From: a bacterium
GTDB lineage: Bacteria > Patescibacteriota > Minisyncoccia > Phycocordibacterales > UBA1550
NCBI GenBank assembly: GCA_021812665.1
Contig: JAKAMX010000037.1
Span: 1 to 7,722, forward strand
Direction: 5' to 3'
DNA: 7,722 bases
How positions within the stretch are numbered: the first letter of the stretch is position 1; every line of letters begins with the position of its first letter. This document shows, one piece after another, positions 1 through 5,312 of this stretch. The notes beneath the pieces are model-generated. The model searched no databases. It was not told the DNA's origin and saw nothing but the letters and a program-made list of their open reading frames with translations. The position numbers and the translations under genes were made by a program.

Positions 1-416
1 TCGTGCTCGTTGACCCATACGTTAAGAAGTCGTCCAGTTTCATTGTCACGAGCGAGAATCGTCCAGCCAATGCCGCGCATTGCGCCCGTAGTACGAAAAT
101 CTTTTTCCCAAACTTCGAACGATCCAAAATCTGCAACAATCTGCTTTGCGAGTGCGCTTTTTTTATCAAAAGCCGCTCCTCCTTTTACCATGTTTCCAAA
201 ATAAAGCTCATGCAGACGCATACCGTTCCACTCCCACCCCAAACGTCGTTTTGTTTCGTTCCACTGCGGAGTTCCAACTTCAGTAGTTCTTAAAAATTCA
301 ATTACTTTGTTCGTGTTGGAAACATATCCTTCATAGAGCATGAGATGATTGCGTAAAAGCATGTCCGAAAAACCCTCCGTCCCCAGTAAACGTTCAAAGT
401 TTTTTGCCTCGTACAT
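1..416 (-). CDS. sod: Fe/Mn superoxide dismutase, C-terminal part cut off by window edge
   Basis: Reading the minus strand from the ATG at 416 gives 138 uninterrupted codons to the edge, beginning MYEAKNFERLLGTEG. I recognise the iron/manganese superoxide dismutase fold, which converts superoxide to peroxide and oxygen in the cytoplasm. The region NHLMLYEGYVSNTN (His24) matches the first metal-ligand helix, HELYFGNM (His69) matches the second ligand helix, and GSFEVWEKDFRTTGAMRGIGW followed by LLNVWVNEH matches the start of the C-terminal alpha/beta domain. The last two ligands (Asp and His of the DxWEH-type motif) lie beyond the window, so metal preference cannot be judged. The gene begins 32 bp after the cysteine desulfurase stop on the same strand, so the two are probably co-transcribed. 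No Shine-Dalgarno sequence precedes the ATG. Identification is by family motifs read by eye; the truncation is due to the window, not decay. Confidence 0.85.
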   Translation of the reverse strand, partial: MYEAKNFERLLGTEGFSDMLLRNHLMLYEGYVSNTNKVIEFLRTTEVGTPQWNETKRRLGWEWNGMRLHELYFGNMVKGGAAFDKKSALAKQIVADFGSFEVWEKDFRTTGAMRGIGWTILARDNETGRLLNVWVNEH

Positions 417-448
417 AAATCAATATTGTGATAATTGAACCTGATAAT

Positions 449-1645
449 CTACACAATGTCGCTCTGCATTTCTGCCTTCCGCAAAAATGATACTATTTGC
501 GAAAATTCTTTTGCTACGCGGACAATGTCTTCTCGCGTAGTTTCTCTTCCCAATGAAAATCTGATCGTTCCGGCTTGCGCCTCCCCCGCTTTTCCTAGCG
601 CCATTATAACATGTGACGGACCATCCTCAGAACTCTTGCATGCGCTTTGTCCAGAGACTGCAATGCCTCGCGCATCGAGGTATAAAACAAGCGTATCTCC
701 TTCAACACCACCCACAGAAACATTGAGAATATTTGGCAATGTGTGCAGTACGCCACCGTTCACGGAACAACCTGAAATATTTTTTAATATCTTTTCTGCC
801 AGGAGATCGCGTAATTTCTGAACACGTTTTGATTCCTTCGCTGCCATTTTTCTTGCTTCAGAAAGCGCTGCTGCAAAACCGAGTGCGAGCACAGGAGACT
901 CGGTACCTGGTCGACGGCCGCTTTCATGCTTGCCACCATACATAATGGGCTGAATAAACACACCTCTTTTTATAAACAGTGCTCCAACTCCGCGAGGGCC
1001 ATATGTTTTTGTAGACGAAAGCGTCATGAGATCTACGCCAAGGCGCAATACATTTATATCCAGATAGTTTGCTGCCTGCGCTGCATCGGTATGCATAAAA
1101 GGATATGCTGACTGATTTACTTTTCGTGCATGGCGAACCTCTTTTGCAATTTCAATAATATTTTGCACCGAACCGATCTCGTTGTTTGCATACATGATTG
1201 AAACGAGGACGGTCTCGGGAACAATGGTTTTTCTAAGCTCACGCGTATCAATGAGACCAAACTCATCGACGCCAAGCACATCAACTTTTGCAAGCCCTTC
1301 TTTTGTGAGTGCGCGCACCGTCTCAAGTACCGCAGGGTGTTCAATTGCAGAAACAATGATACGTGGATTCAAAACCCCCCTCGCGTTTGCCTCGCGCACG
1401 ACACCAAGGATCGCGAGGTTGTTTGCCTCTGTTGCACCGCTCGTAAATACTATTTCGTCAGGACGTGCATCGAGGGCTGCCGCTATTTCTGCTCGTGCAG
1501 ACTCAAGCGCAGCGCGCGCCTCGCGACCTTCGCGATGAATAGCACTCGGATTCCCCGGGTACTTCTTTATCGCTTCGGACAAAACACGAAGCGCTTTTGG
1601 GCTTATGGGCGCTGCTGCAGCGTGATCAAGATAGATTCTTTTCAT
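449..1645 (-). CDS. nifS: Cysteine desulfurase (NifS/IscS family, PLP-dependent)
   Basis: A complete 398-residue protein, the usual family length. Cysteine desulfurases remove sulfur from L-cysteine as an enzyme-bound persulfide, giving alanine, and supply iron-sulfur cluster assembly and tRNA thiolation in the cytoplasm. Visible motifs: N-terminal IYLDHAAAAP; TSGATEANNLAI (residues 68-79); EHP with the PLP-stacking His103; HTDAAQ with Asp187 and Gln190 contacting PLP; SSTKTYGPRGVGALF with the PLP lysine Lys213, where the common His before the lysine is Thr; ESGRRPGTES (241-250); and the catalytic loop SGQSACKSSEDGPSHV with Cys336. The loop departs from the common SACSSG form, but the active cysteine is present. 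The start is chosen because MKRIYLDHAA is the canonical N-terminus; it has no Shine-Dalgarno and the -10 box lies six bases upstream, suggesting leaderless translation. sod follows on the same strand. Assignment to NifS versus IscS is not resolved. Confidence 0.95.
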   Translation of the reverse strand: MKRIYLDHAAAAPISPKALRVLSEAIKKYPGNPSAIHREGREARAALESARAEIAAALDARPDEIVFTSGATEANNLAILGVVREANARGVLNPRIIVSAIEHPAVLETVRALTKEGLAKVDVLGVDEFGLIDTRELRKTIVPETVLVSIMYANNEIGSVQNIIEIAKEVRHARKVNQSAYPFMHTDAAQAANYLDINVLRLGVDLMTLSSTKTYGPRGVGALFIKRGVFIQPIMYGGKHESGRRPGTESPVLALGFAAALSEARKMAAKESKRVQKLRDLLAEKILKNISGCSVNGGVLHTLPNILNVSVGGVEGDTLVLYLDARGIAVSGQSACKSSEDGPSHVIMALGKAGEAQAGTIRFSLGRETTREDIVRVAKEFSQIVSFLRKAEMQSDIV

Positions 1646-1651
1646 AAATGC

Positions 1652-1680
1652 ATCATAGCCCGTCGTCCTTGCTAAATCAA
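1652..1680 (-). promoter_or_regulatory. Sigma70-type promoter of the cysteine desulfurase gene, predicted leaderless
   Basis: On the minus strand TTGATT (1680-1675) and TATGAT (1657-1652) are separated by exactly 17 bp. Only six bases lie between the -10 box and the ATG at 1645, so initiation would be at or next to the A of the start codon. No Shine-Dalgarno is present, consistent with a leaderless mRNA. Confidence 0.65.
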
Positions 1681-1691
1681 TGCTATTTAGC
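1671..1691. repeat. Perfect 7-bp inverted repeat in the divergent intergenic region
   Basis: GCTAAAT, a 7-nt spacer, then ATTTAGC. It overlaps the -35 box of the minus-strand cysteine desulfurase promoter and lies just upstream of the plus-strand TATATT box, so it is positioned to be an operator for both divergent genes. Regulatory function is inferred from position only. Confidence 0.45.
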
Positions 1692-1696
1692 TAGGG

Positions 1697-1702
1697 TATA
1701 TT
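1697..1702 (+). promoter_or_regulatory. Possible -10 box for the double-CxxC gene
   Basis: TATATT lies 31 bp before the ATG at 1734. The -35 position (around 1674-1679) is poor and falls inside the inverted repeat at 1671-1691, so the promoter may depend on an activator or may be a chance AT-rich match. Confidence 0.3.
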
Positions 1703-1733
1703 TAGACCCAAGCCTCATTGAAAGGAGCTCGCC

Positions 1734-1946
1734 ATGAGAAAGAAGCAGCCTTCGAATAACTGCGTCGTTTGCCGCGGTAAAGGCCACGTACTTCACCACG
1801 GAATGCGAAGAATTTTCGGATGGGTCCAAGCATTCCTCGAACGAAACGACCCGAACGGAATCACTAGAAAAAATTGTCCTGCGTGCAGAGGGAGTGGCAT
1901 CCAAGTCGAGCTACCCTGCCTGCTTCCCGACGACGAAATCTGGTAA
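1734..1946 (+). CDS. Small double-CxxC zinc-binding protein, DnaJ central-domain-like
   Basis: A 70-residue protein with a clear Shine-Dalgarno (AAAGGAG at 1721-1727, six bases before the ATG), a convincing gene despite its size. Two motifs of the form CxxCxGxG are visible: CVVCRGKG with Cys10 and Cys13, and CPACRGSG with Cys48 and Cys51. In the DnaJ/Hsp40 cysteine-rich domain four such motifs pair to bind two zinc ions; here two motifs could bind one. Between them lies a basic/aromatic stretch with HVLHHG and RRIFGWVQAFLERNDP. There is no J domain and no membrane segment. Such stand-alone proteins often accompany protein folding or nucleic-acid binding, but no specific role can be read here. 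It is monocistronic: an intrinsic terminator follows 16 bp after its stop, and the upstream gene is divergent. Confidence 0.75.
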   Translation: MRKKQPSNNCVVCRGKGHVLHHGMRRIFGWVQAFLERNDPNGITRKNCPACRGSGIQVELPCLLPDDEIW

Positions 1947-1961
1947 GCATTCGCTCGATTT

Positions 1962-1989
1962 AAAAAGCCACCAACACGGTGGCTTTTTT
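1962..1989 (+). terminator. Intrinsic terminator after the double-CxxC gene
   Basis: AAAAAGCCACC, a 5-nt loop AACAC, then GGTGGC and six T residues: an 11-bp stem (counting the A/T pairs) with a U-run. Because the A-run pairs with the T-run it could also work in reverse. The T-run abuts the -35 box of the next promoter. Confidence 0.9.
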
Positions 1990-2016
1990 GCAAAATATCC
2001 AAAAATATTGTAGTAT
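1988..2016 (+). promoter_or_regulatory. Promoter of the DUF4446-infB-rbfA block
   Basis: TTGCAA (1988-1993) and TAGTAT (2011-2016) with a 17-bp spacer directly after the terminator T-run. The predicted start near 2023 leaves a leader of about four bases before the ATG at 2027, so the first gene would be essentially leaderless. Confidence 0.55.
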
Positions 2017-2026
2017 TTCAAACGCT

Positions 2027-2491
2027 ATGGCACCCCAGACACTCGAAATTCTCACCATTGGATCCATCATACTTATCGTTCTTCTTGGTACTTGGATCTT
2101 TATTCTCGAGCGTCGCCTCAAAAAACTTCTCGCGGGTAAAAACGCGCAGACTCTCGAGGATGTCATTCGCGCACTCGGTGAAGATATTCACGCACTCGAA
2201 AAATTTCAGAAGGACACAACAAGCTATTTGCAGGCAGCTGACAAGCGCATCGCTCGTAGTATTCAGGGCGTTGAGACAATCCGCTTCAACGCATTCAAAG
2301 GCGCAGGCGAAGGAGGCAACCAAAGTTTTGCAATCGCGCTTTTGTCTGAAAACGGAGACGGTACGGTAGTTTCAAGTCTTTATGCCCGTGACCGCGTAAG
2401 CGTTTTTGCAAAGCCGATCAAGAATTTCGCTTCTGAATACGAAATGACCCCAGAAGAACGCGATGCTGTTGCGCGCGCAAAGCGTTCATAA
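2027..2491 (+). CDS. DUF4446 family membrane-anchored protein
   Basis: A 154-residue protein starting MAPQTLEILT. An earlier in-frame GTG at 1979 lies inside the terminator hairpin and is not a credible start. Residues 7-27 form one transmembrane helix (EILTIGSIILIVLLGTWIFIL), followed by a basic turn (ERRLKKLLAGK), a helical, probably coiled-coil stretch (about 42-80) and the conserved C-terminal block that identifies the family: IRFNAFKGAGEGGNQSFAIA, then LLSENGDGTVVSSLYARD and VFAKPIKNFASEYEMTPEE. The function of DUF4446 proteins is not known to me; the architecture suggests a cytoplasmic domain tethered to the membrane. It ends 37 bp before the infB start with no terminator between, so it is likely co-transcribed with infB-rbfA. 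No Shine-Dalgarno precedes the ATG. Confidence 0.85.
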   Translation: MAPQTLEILTIGSIILIVLLGTWIFILERRLKKLLAGKNAQTLEDVIRALGEDIHALEKFQKDTTSYLQAADKRIARSIQGVETIRFNAFKGAGEGGNQSFAIALLSENGDGTVVSSLYARDRVSVFAKPIKNFASEYEMTPEERDAVARAKRS

Positions 2492-2528
2492 GAAATTATT
2501 ATTGCCGCCGCATAACCCCAAAACAATT

Positions 2529-4052
2529 ATGGCTAAACCTACTTCATCTCACATTGTTCCCCGACCACCCATCGTTGTTATCATGGGGCACATTGACCAT
2601 GGCAAGTCGAGCCTTCTCGACTACATCCGCAAGTCAAACATTGTTTCCGGGGAAGCTGGTGGCATCACACAGCACCTCTCTGCATACGAAGTGTCACACA
2701 AGGGCACCGATGCATACACCGCAAATCGTATTACATTTCTCGACACGCCAGGTCACGAAGCATTTTCAAAAATGCGTTCTCGCGGAGCAGGAGTCGCAGA
2801 CATCGCAATCCTTGTGGTTTCTGCAGAAGACGGCGTGCGCGAGCAAACAAAAGAAGCATTGCGCGCTATAAAGGAAGCCGGCATTCCCTACATTGTTGCT
2901 ATCAACAAAATTGATAAAGCAAATGCGAACATCGAACGCACTAAGCAAAACCTCGTTGAAAACGAAGTGTATCTCGAAGGCTACGGCGGCGACGTACCAT
3001 TTGCACCTATTTCTGCAAAAGTTGGAACCGGCATTCCCGAGCTCCTCGACATGCTCCTTCTCGTTGCTGAAATGGCAAACCTTACCGGAGATAGCGCGCT
3101 TCCTGCCGAAGGTATCGTCGTAGAATCTCGCGTCGACACAAAGCGTGGCAATACTGCAACGCTCATCATCACCAACGGCACACTCGAGAAGGGGTCGTTT
3201 ATTCTAGCCGAGGAAAGCCTCGCTCCAGTCCGTGCGATTGAAAATTTCCTCGGCGAAGTTGTTGCAGAGGCGACGTTTTCATCGCCAGTGCAAATTACTG
3301 GCTTTGACACCCTTCCTGCAGTAGGAACGACCTTCCACGCATTTGAAACTAAAAAGGAAGCGGAGCGCACACAAGAGCTTCTCCGGGAGGAACGCGCAAA
3401 ATTTGCACCAACAAAAGTCACCCGTACAATTCCCCTCTCTCCCGATGCGCTTATTATACCCGTTATTTTGAAATCCGACGTAGCGGGAACGCTTGAAGCA
3501 GTCGAAAAAGAATTGAACAAGATCGAACGCGAGCGTATTGCAATTAAAATTATTGCGAAGGGTGTGGGTCCTATCGGAGAAAACGATGCAAAGCTCGCAT
3601 CTGGTTCAACGGGCGCAATTATTGTAGGTTTCCATACAAAGATCGAGCGCGGAGCTCAAGACATTGCAGAACGTTTTGGCTTTACTGTTAAAACATTTGA
3701 TATTATCTACGAACTTTCCGAGTGGGTAAATGCAGAACTCGATCGTCGCACACCAAAATTCCTCAGCGAAAAAATTGAAGGCCTTGCGAAAGTTCTCAAA
3801 ACATTTAGCACAACCAAGCACAAGCAAGTTATCGGTGGCAAGGTTACCTCTGGTATGCTCGAGGTTGGCGCACAGGTAAAAATTATGCGCCGAGAAACAG
3901 CAATCGGTAAAGGTAAGATTACTGAGCTCCAGCAGCAAAAACTTCCTGCAAAGAAAGTTGACGAGGGCAACGAGTGCGGAATGATGGTCGAGGCAGATAT
4001 TGAGATTGTACCCGGTGATGTGCTTGAGGCGTTTGTAATGGCAGAAAAATAA
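2529..4052 (+). CDS. infB: Translation initiation factor IF-2, short form
   Basis: A 507-residue translational GTPase that places initiator fMet-tRNA on the 30S subunit and promotes 50S joining. All G motifs are visible: G1 GHIDHGKS (20-27), G2 GGITQH (44-49), G3 DTPGH (72-76), G4 NKID (126-129) and G5 SAK (162-164). After the G domain come beta-barrel domain II (from GIVVESRVDTKRGNTATL), the IF-2 core domain (about 300-395, with VAGTLEAVEKEL and GVGPIGENDAKLAS) and the C-terminal fMet-tRNA-binding barrel (VIGGKVTSGMLEVGAQVKI, IVPGDVLEAF). The long N-terminal IF2_N region of typical bacterial IF-2 (800-900 residues) is absent, as in other compact genomes. The ATG at 2529 is preferred: the in-frame ATG at 2463 would overlap the DUF4446 gene and adds non-conserved sequence. 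No Shine-Dalgarno is evident at either start. rbfA begins one base after the stop. Confidence 0.97.
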   Translation: MAKPTSSHIVPRPPIVVIMGHIDHGKSSLLDYIRKSNIVSGEAGGITQHLSAYEVSHKGTDAYTANRITFLDTPGHEAFSKMRSRGAGVADIAILVVSAEDGVREQTKEALRAIKEAGIPYIVAINKIDKANANIERTKQNLVENEVYLEGYGGDVPFAPISAKVGTGIPELLDMLLLVAEMANLTGDSALPAEGIVVESRVDTKRGNTATLIITNGTLEKGSFILAEESLAPVRAIENFLGEVVAEATFSSPVQITGFDTLPAVGTTFHAFETKKEAERTQELLREERAKFAPTKVTRTIPLSPDALIIPVILKSDVAGTLEAVEKELNKIERERIAIKIIAKGVGPIGENDAKLASGSTGAIIVGFHTKIERGAQDIAERFGFTVKTFDIIYELSEWVNAELDRRTPKFLSEKIEGLAKVLKTFSTTKHKQVIGGKVTSGMLEVGAQVKIMRRETAIGKGKITELQQQKLPAKKVDEGNECGMMVEADIEIVPGDVLEAFVMAEK

Positions 4053-4053
4053 T

Positions 4054-4380
4054 ATGACAAGCCCCCGACAAGAAAAAATGAGAGAGTTTCTCCGCGGCAC
4101 AGCAGCGCAGTTTTTTCTTCGCGAAGCAGGCCCTCGCTCGCTCGTAACAGTCACCGACGCAACCATTTCACCAGACTTCAAATACGGCACCATCTACATC
4201 ACAACATTCCCTACGAGCGAAGAAGCTTCGGCTTTGGATTTTGCAAAGCGCAAGCGCACTGAGCTGCGTGAATATTTAAAAGAGCATTCAAAGCTTCGCG
4301 TTCTCCCTGTGTTGGAAATCAAGATCGATGAAGGCGAACGAAATCGCCAAAGAATTGACGAGCTCTCGCAACAAGGTTAG
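4054..4380 (+). CDS. rbfA: 30S ribosome-binding factor RbfA
   Basis: A 108-residue protein with the RbfA KH-like fold. RbfA binds the 30S subunit during late 16S rRNA maturation and cold adaptation. Recognisable segments are the N-terminal helix (REKMREFLRGTAAQFF-like), the strand motif LVTVTDATISPDFKYGTIYITTF matching the family's LxTVTxVxxSPDLxxAxVYxS, the helix FAKRKRTELREYLKEH, and the C-terminal LRVLPVLEIKIDEGERNRQRIDELSQ matching LRxxPeLxFxxDxxxxxxxRIdeLL. The gene starts one base after the infB stop, so translational coupling is likely; no separate Shine-Dalgarno is seen. The infB-rbfA order is conserved widely in bacteria, which supports both calls. No clear terminator follows; the tRNA island begins within about 40 bp. 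Confidence 0.92.
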   Translation: MTSPRQEKMREFLRGTAAQFFLREAGPRSLVTVTDATISPDFKYGTIYITTFPTSEEASALDFAKRKRTELREYLKEHSKLRVLPVLEIKIDEGERNRQRIDELSQQG

Positions 4381-4419
4381 GATGAGCTAGTTAGAGAGTG
4401 TGCGAAAAATAATAAGTTA

Positions 4420-4437
4420 GGCGTGGTAGCCAAGTGG
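4420..4437 (+). repeat. Direct copy of the tRNA-Cys 5' end (tRNA relic)
   Basis: Eighteen bases identical to the first 18 bases of tRNA-Cys at 4534-4551 (acceptor strand, bases 8-9, D-stem and the start of the D-loop). After a six-base mismatch TGAAG matches again in register. No matching 3' acceptor strand follows, so this is a 5' tRNA fragment rather than a second tRNA gene. It lies upstream of the predicted tRNA-Cys promoter. Confidence 0.8.
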
Positions 4438-4513
4438 CACGAGTGAAGCGAGCTGAAATAAAAGTCTGAAACTTCAGCCGCAACAAGTGTTATTAGTTTC
4501 CGAAGTATAGTTG

Positions 4514-4522
4514 TGTTATAAA
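4514..4522 (+). promoter_or_regulatory. Extended -10 promoter of tRNA-Cys
   Basis: TG-T-TATAAA with a predicted start near 4529, about five bases before the tRNA. The -35 region (TAGTTT, 4494-4499) is weak, in keeping with an extended -10 promoter. Confidence 0.5.
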
Positions 4523-4533
4523 ATTACATAAAA

Positions 4534-4605
4534 GGCGTGGTAGCCAAGTGGTAAGGCTGAAGTTTGCAAAACTTCCATGCGCGAGTTCGATTCTCGCCCA
4601 CGCCT
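4534..4605 (+). tRNA. tRNA-Cys (GCA)
   Basis: A complete cloverleaf: acceptor GGCGTGG/CCACGCC (4534-4540 with 4598-4604), D-arm GCC/GGC, anticodon stem GAAGT/ACTTC around loop TTGCAAA with anticodon GCA at 4566-4568, and T-arm GCGAG/CTCGC around TTCGATT. The discriminator is U at 4605, the known identity base of tRNA-Cys. The CCA end is not encoded (next bases CAA), so a CCA-adding enzyme is needed. Confidence 0.97.
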
Positions 4606-4636
4606 CAAGAAATCTTTTGAGATTTCTTGGCGTGGG
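4597..4636 (+). terminator. tRNA-Cys 3'-end hairpin that includes the acceptor strand
   Basis: The tRNA 3' sequence CCCACGCC is repeated as GGCGTGGG at 4629-4636. Between them AAGAAATCT pairs with AGATTTCTT around the loop TTTG. The result is a 17-bp hairpin with a 2-nt bulge at the discriminator, sharing eight bases with the mature tRNA. It is AT-rich at the top and lacks a strong U-run, so termination strength is uncertain. Confidence 0.75.
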
Positions 4637-4773
4637 AGCGAGCAAACTGCTTTGCTCGCGTCGAGAATCGAAAGCCGGAACATGTTGCGAAGCAACGGTG
4701 AGGCGGGGTCGCGAACACTTTATATTTTTGTAAAAAATATAAAGTGATTCGTGGCCGATTCTCCCCGCGCGCA
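4606..4773 (+). repeat. tRNA tail element, Cys copy
   Basis: In order: the inverted copy of the tRNA acceptor end (to 4636); a perfect 9-bp hairpin GCGAGCAAA/TTTGCTCGC with loop CTGC (4638-4659); the inverted T-arm CGAGAATCGAA (4662-4672, 11 bases exact); core stem GCC/GGC enclosing hairpin GTTGC-GAA-GCAAC (4684-4696); stem GGTCGCGAA (4707-4715) with TTCGTGGCC (4748-4756), enclosing a 14-bp AT-rich hairpin (4716-4746); and a direct T-arm copy CGATTCTC (4756-4763) that pairs with the inverted copy. No protein-coding potential. Same design as the four other tails in this window; belongs to the subfamily shared with tRNA-Lys. Confidence 0.85.
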
Positions 4774-4780
4774 TTTTATC

Positions 4781-4864
4781 GGGCCAGTGGCGGAATTGGT
4801 ATACGCGCAACACTTAAAATGTTGTCTGCGAAAGCGGATGAGGGTTCGACCCCCTCCTGGCCCA
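4781..4864 (+). tRNA. tRNA-Leu (TAA)
   Basis: A class II tRNA: acceptor GGGCCAG/CTGGCCC, anticodon stem CAACA/TGTTG around CTTAAAA with anticodon TAA at 4815-4817, a long variable arm (TCTGCGAAAGCGGAT), and T-arm GAGGG/CCCTC. The discriminator is A73 (4864), as expected for leucine. No CCA is encoded (next bases CAA). It starts about eight bases after the Cys tail element with no good promoter of its own, so it is probably transcribed from the tRNA-Cys promoter by read-through. Confidence 0.97.
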
Positions 4865-4907
4865 CAATAAAAAAATTGAATTTCAATTCTTTTTTATTGT
4901 GGGCCAG
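4857..4907 (+). terminator. 18-bp perfect hairpin sharing the tRNA-Leu(TAA) acceptor strand
   Basis: Bases 4857-4874, which include the last eight bases of the tRNA, are perfectly complementary to 4890-4907, with a small inner TTGA/TCAA stem. The ascending arm contains six T residues followed by ATTG, so it may terminate transcription, but its lower half pairs with the acceptor strand and competes with cloverleaf formation. Confidence 0.8.
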
Positions 4908-5075
4908 AGCGAGCATAGCTCGCGTGAGGGGGTCGAAGGGCGCAGGCATAATTTTTCTGCAGAAAAATTGCCGAGCCGGGGTCGAGAGTACTTGGTCCAC
5001 GCAGGGTGTACTCACCCGAGTAGACCTAGTAACTCGTGACCGACATGTCGAAAGCCGGAGCATAACCCCTCCCGC
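4865..5075 (+). repeat. tRNA tail element, Leu(TAA) copy
   Basis: After the hairpin with the acceptor copy comes a 6-bp hairpin GCGAGC-ATA-GCTCGC (4909-4923), then the inverted T-arm GAGGGGGTCGAA (4926-4937, 12 bases exact). The core has stem GGC/GCC enclosing the palindrome AATTTTTCTGCAGAAAAATT (4950-4969), then stem GGTCGAGAGTACT with AGTAACTCGTGACC enclosing nested TACTTGGTC/GACCTAGTA and GGGTG/CACCC hairpins. The closing direct T-arm copy is ACCCCTCC near 5065-5072. Bases 4972-5039 recur perfectly inverted at 6196-6263; 4939-4984 recur with one mismatch at 6055-6100. Near the end a Cys/Lys-type motif TCGAAAGCCGGAGCAT (5048-5063) is also present, so this copy looks composite. Confidence 0.85.
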
Positions 5076-5084
5076 AATCTTAGT

Positions 5085-5112
5085 TTGAAAAATCGTATAC
5101 TTGTGTTAAGAT
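5085..5112 (+). promoter_or_regulatory. Promoter of tRNA-Lys
   Basis: TTGAAA (5085-5090), a 16-bp spacer, and TAAGAT (5107-5112) with an extended TG at 5104-5105. The 8-bp inverted repeat GAAAAATC (5087-5094) / GATTTTTC (5110-5117) spans both boxes and could be an operator. The predicted start near 5119 makes the tRNA-Lys 5'-end copy at 5134 part of the precursor leader. Confidence 0.65.
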
Positions 5113-5133
5113 TTTTCAGTTAACAAATTTAAT

Positions 5134-5155
5134 GCGCCCATGGCTGTTTTGGTAG
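5134..5155 (+). repeat. Degenerate direct copy of the tRNA-Lys 5' end
   Basis: GCGCCCATGGCTGTTTTGGT plus two bases matches the first 22 bases of tRNA-Lys at 18 positions, including the full 7-base acceptor strand and GGTAG, and is preceded by AAT like the real tRNA. No 3' half follows. It lies between the promoter and the tRNA, so it is probably transcribed and could compete for the acceptor 3' strand. Confidence 0.65.
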
Positions 5156-5196
5156 GCCCAGCAGGTAACCACAATACGCTGTTAGCGCGGAATAAT

Positions 5197-5272
5197 GCGC
5201 CCATAGCTCAGTTGGTAGAGCAGTTGCCTCTTAAGCAAACGGTCGTAGGTTCGAATCCTACTGGGCGCACCA
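5197..5272 (+). tRNA. tRNA-Lys (CTT), CCA encoded
   Basis: Acceptor GCGCCCA/TGGGCGC, D-arm GCTC/GAGC around AGTTGGTA, anticodon loop CTCTTAA with anticodon CTT at 5230-5232, and T-arm GTAGG/CCTAC around TTCGAAT. The top pair of the anticodon stem (5223-5239) is a G-A mismatch; the other four pairs are intact. The discriminator is A, and CCA is encoded at 5270-5272. It has its own promoter upstream. Confidence 0.97.
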
Positions 5273-5312
5273 AATTAAAAGCCGGGATTACCCGGTCTTT
5301 TTAATTTGGTGC
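5267..5312 (+). terminator. tRNA-Lys 3'-end hairpin with an embedded intrinsic terminator
   Basis: CACCAAATTAAAA (5268-5280, including the encoded CCA) pairs perfectly with TTTTAATTTGGTG (5299-5311), with one more G-C pair below. Inside it CCGGG-ATTA-CCCGG is followed by TCTTTTT, a classical rho-independent terminator. The lower stem reaches into the tRNA 3' end. Confidence 0.85.

Larger units (their letters stand above)
4381..4533. other. Intergenic region between rbfA and tRNA-Cys
   Basis: It holds the 5' tRNA-Cys relic (4420-4437), a short inverted repeat GCTGAA...TTCAGC (about 4452-4478), and the tRNA-Cys promoter. No reading frame of interest and no convincing terminator for the infB-rbfA transcript is visible, so read-through into the tRNAs is possible. 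Confidence 0.6.

Noticed and set aside
1979..2026. GTG start extending the DUF4446 protein by 16 residues
   Set aside because: The GTG lies inside the terminator stem and upstream of the predicted transcription start.
2463..2528. Upstream in-frame ATG for infB
   Set aside because: It would overlap the end of the DUF4446 gene and adds a non-conserved stretch; the family alignment begins at MAKP...PRPPIVVIMGHIDHGKS.
4716..4780. Separate promoter for tRNA-Leu(TAA) in the AT-rich hairpin of the Cys tail
   Set aside because: TATAAA-like bases are present, but they form a 14-bp hairpin and have no matching -35 at a suitable distance.
4744..5088. Open frame of 114 codons across tRNA-Leu(TAA) and its tail
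   Set aside because: It translates tRNA and hairpin sequence (ASGGIGIRATLKMLSAKADE is the usual artefact of a tRNA-Leu read as protein) and has no ribosome-binding site.
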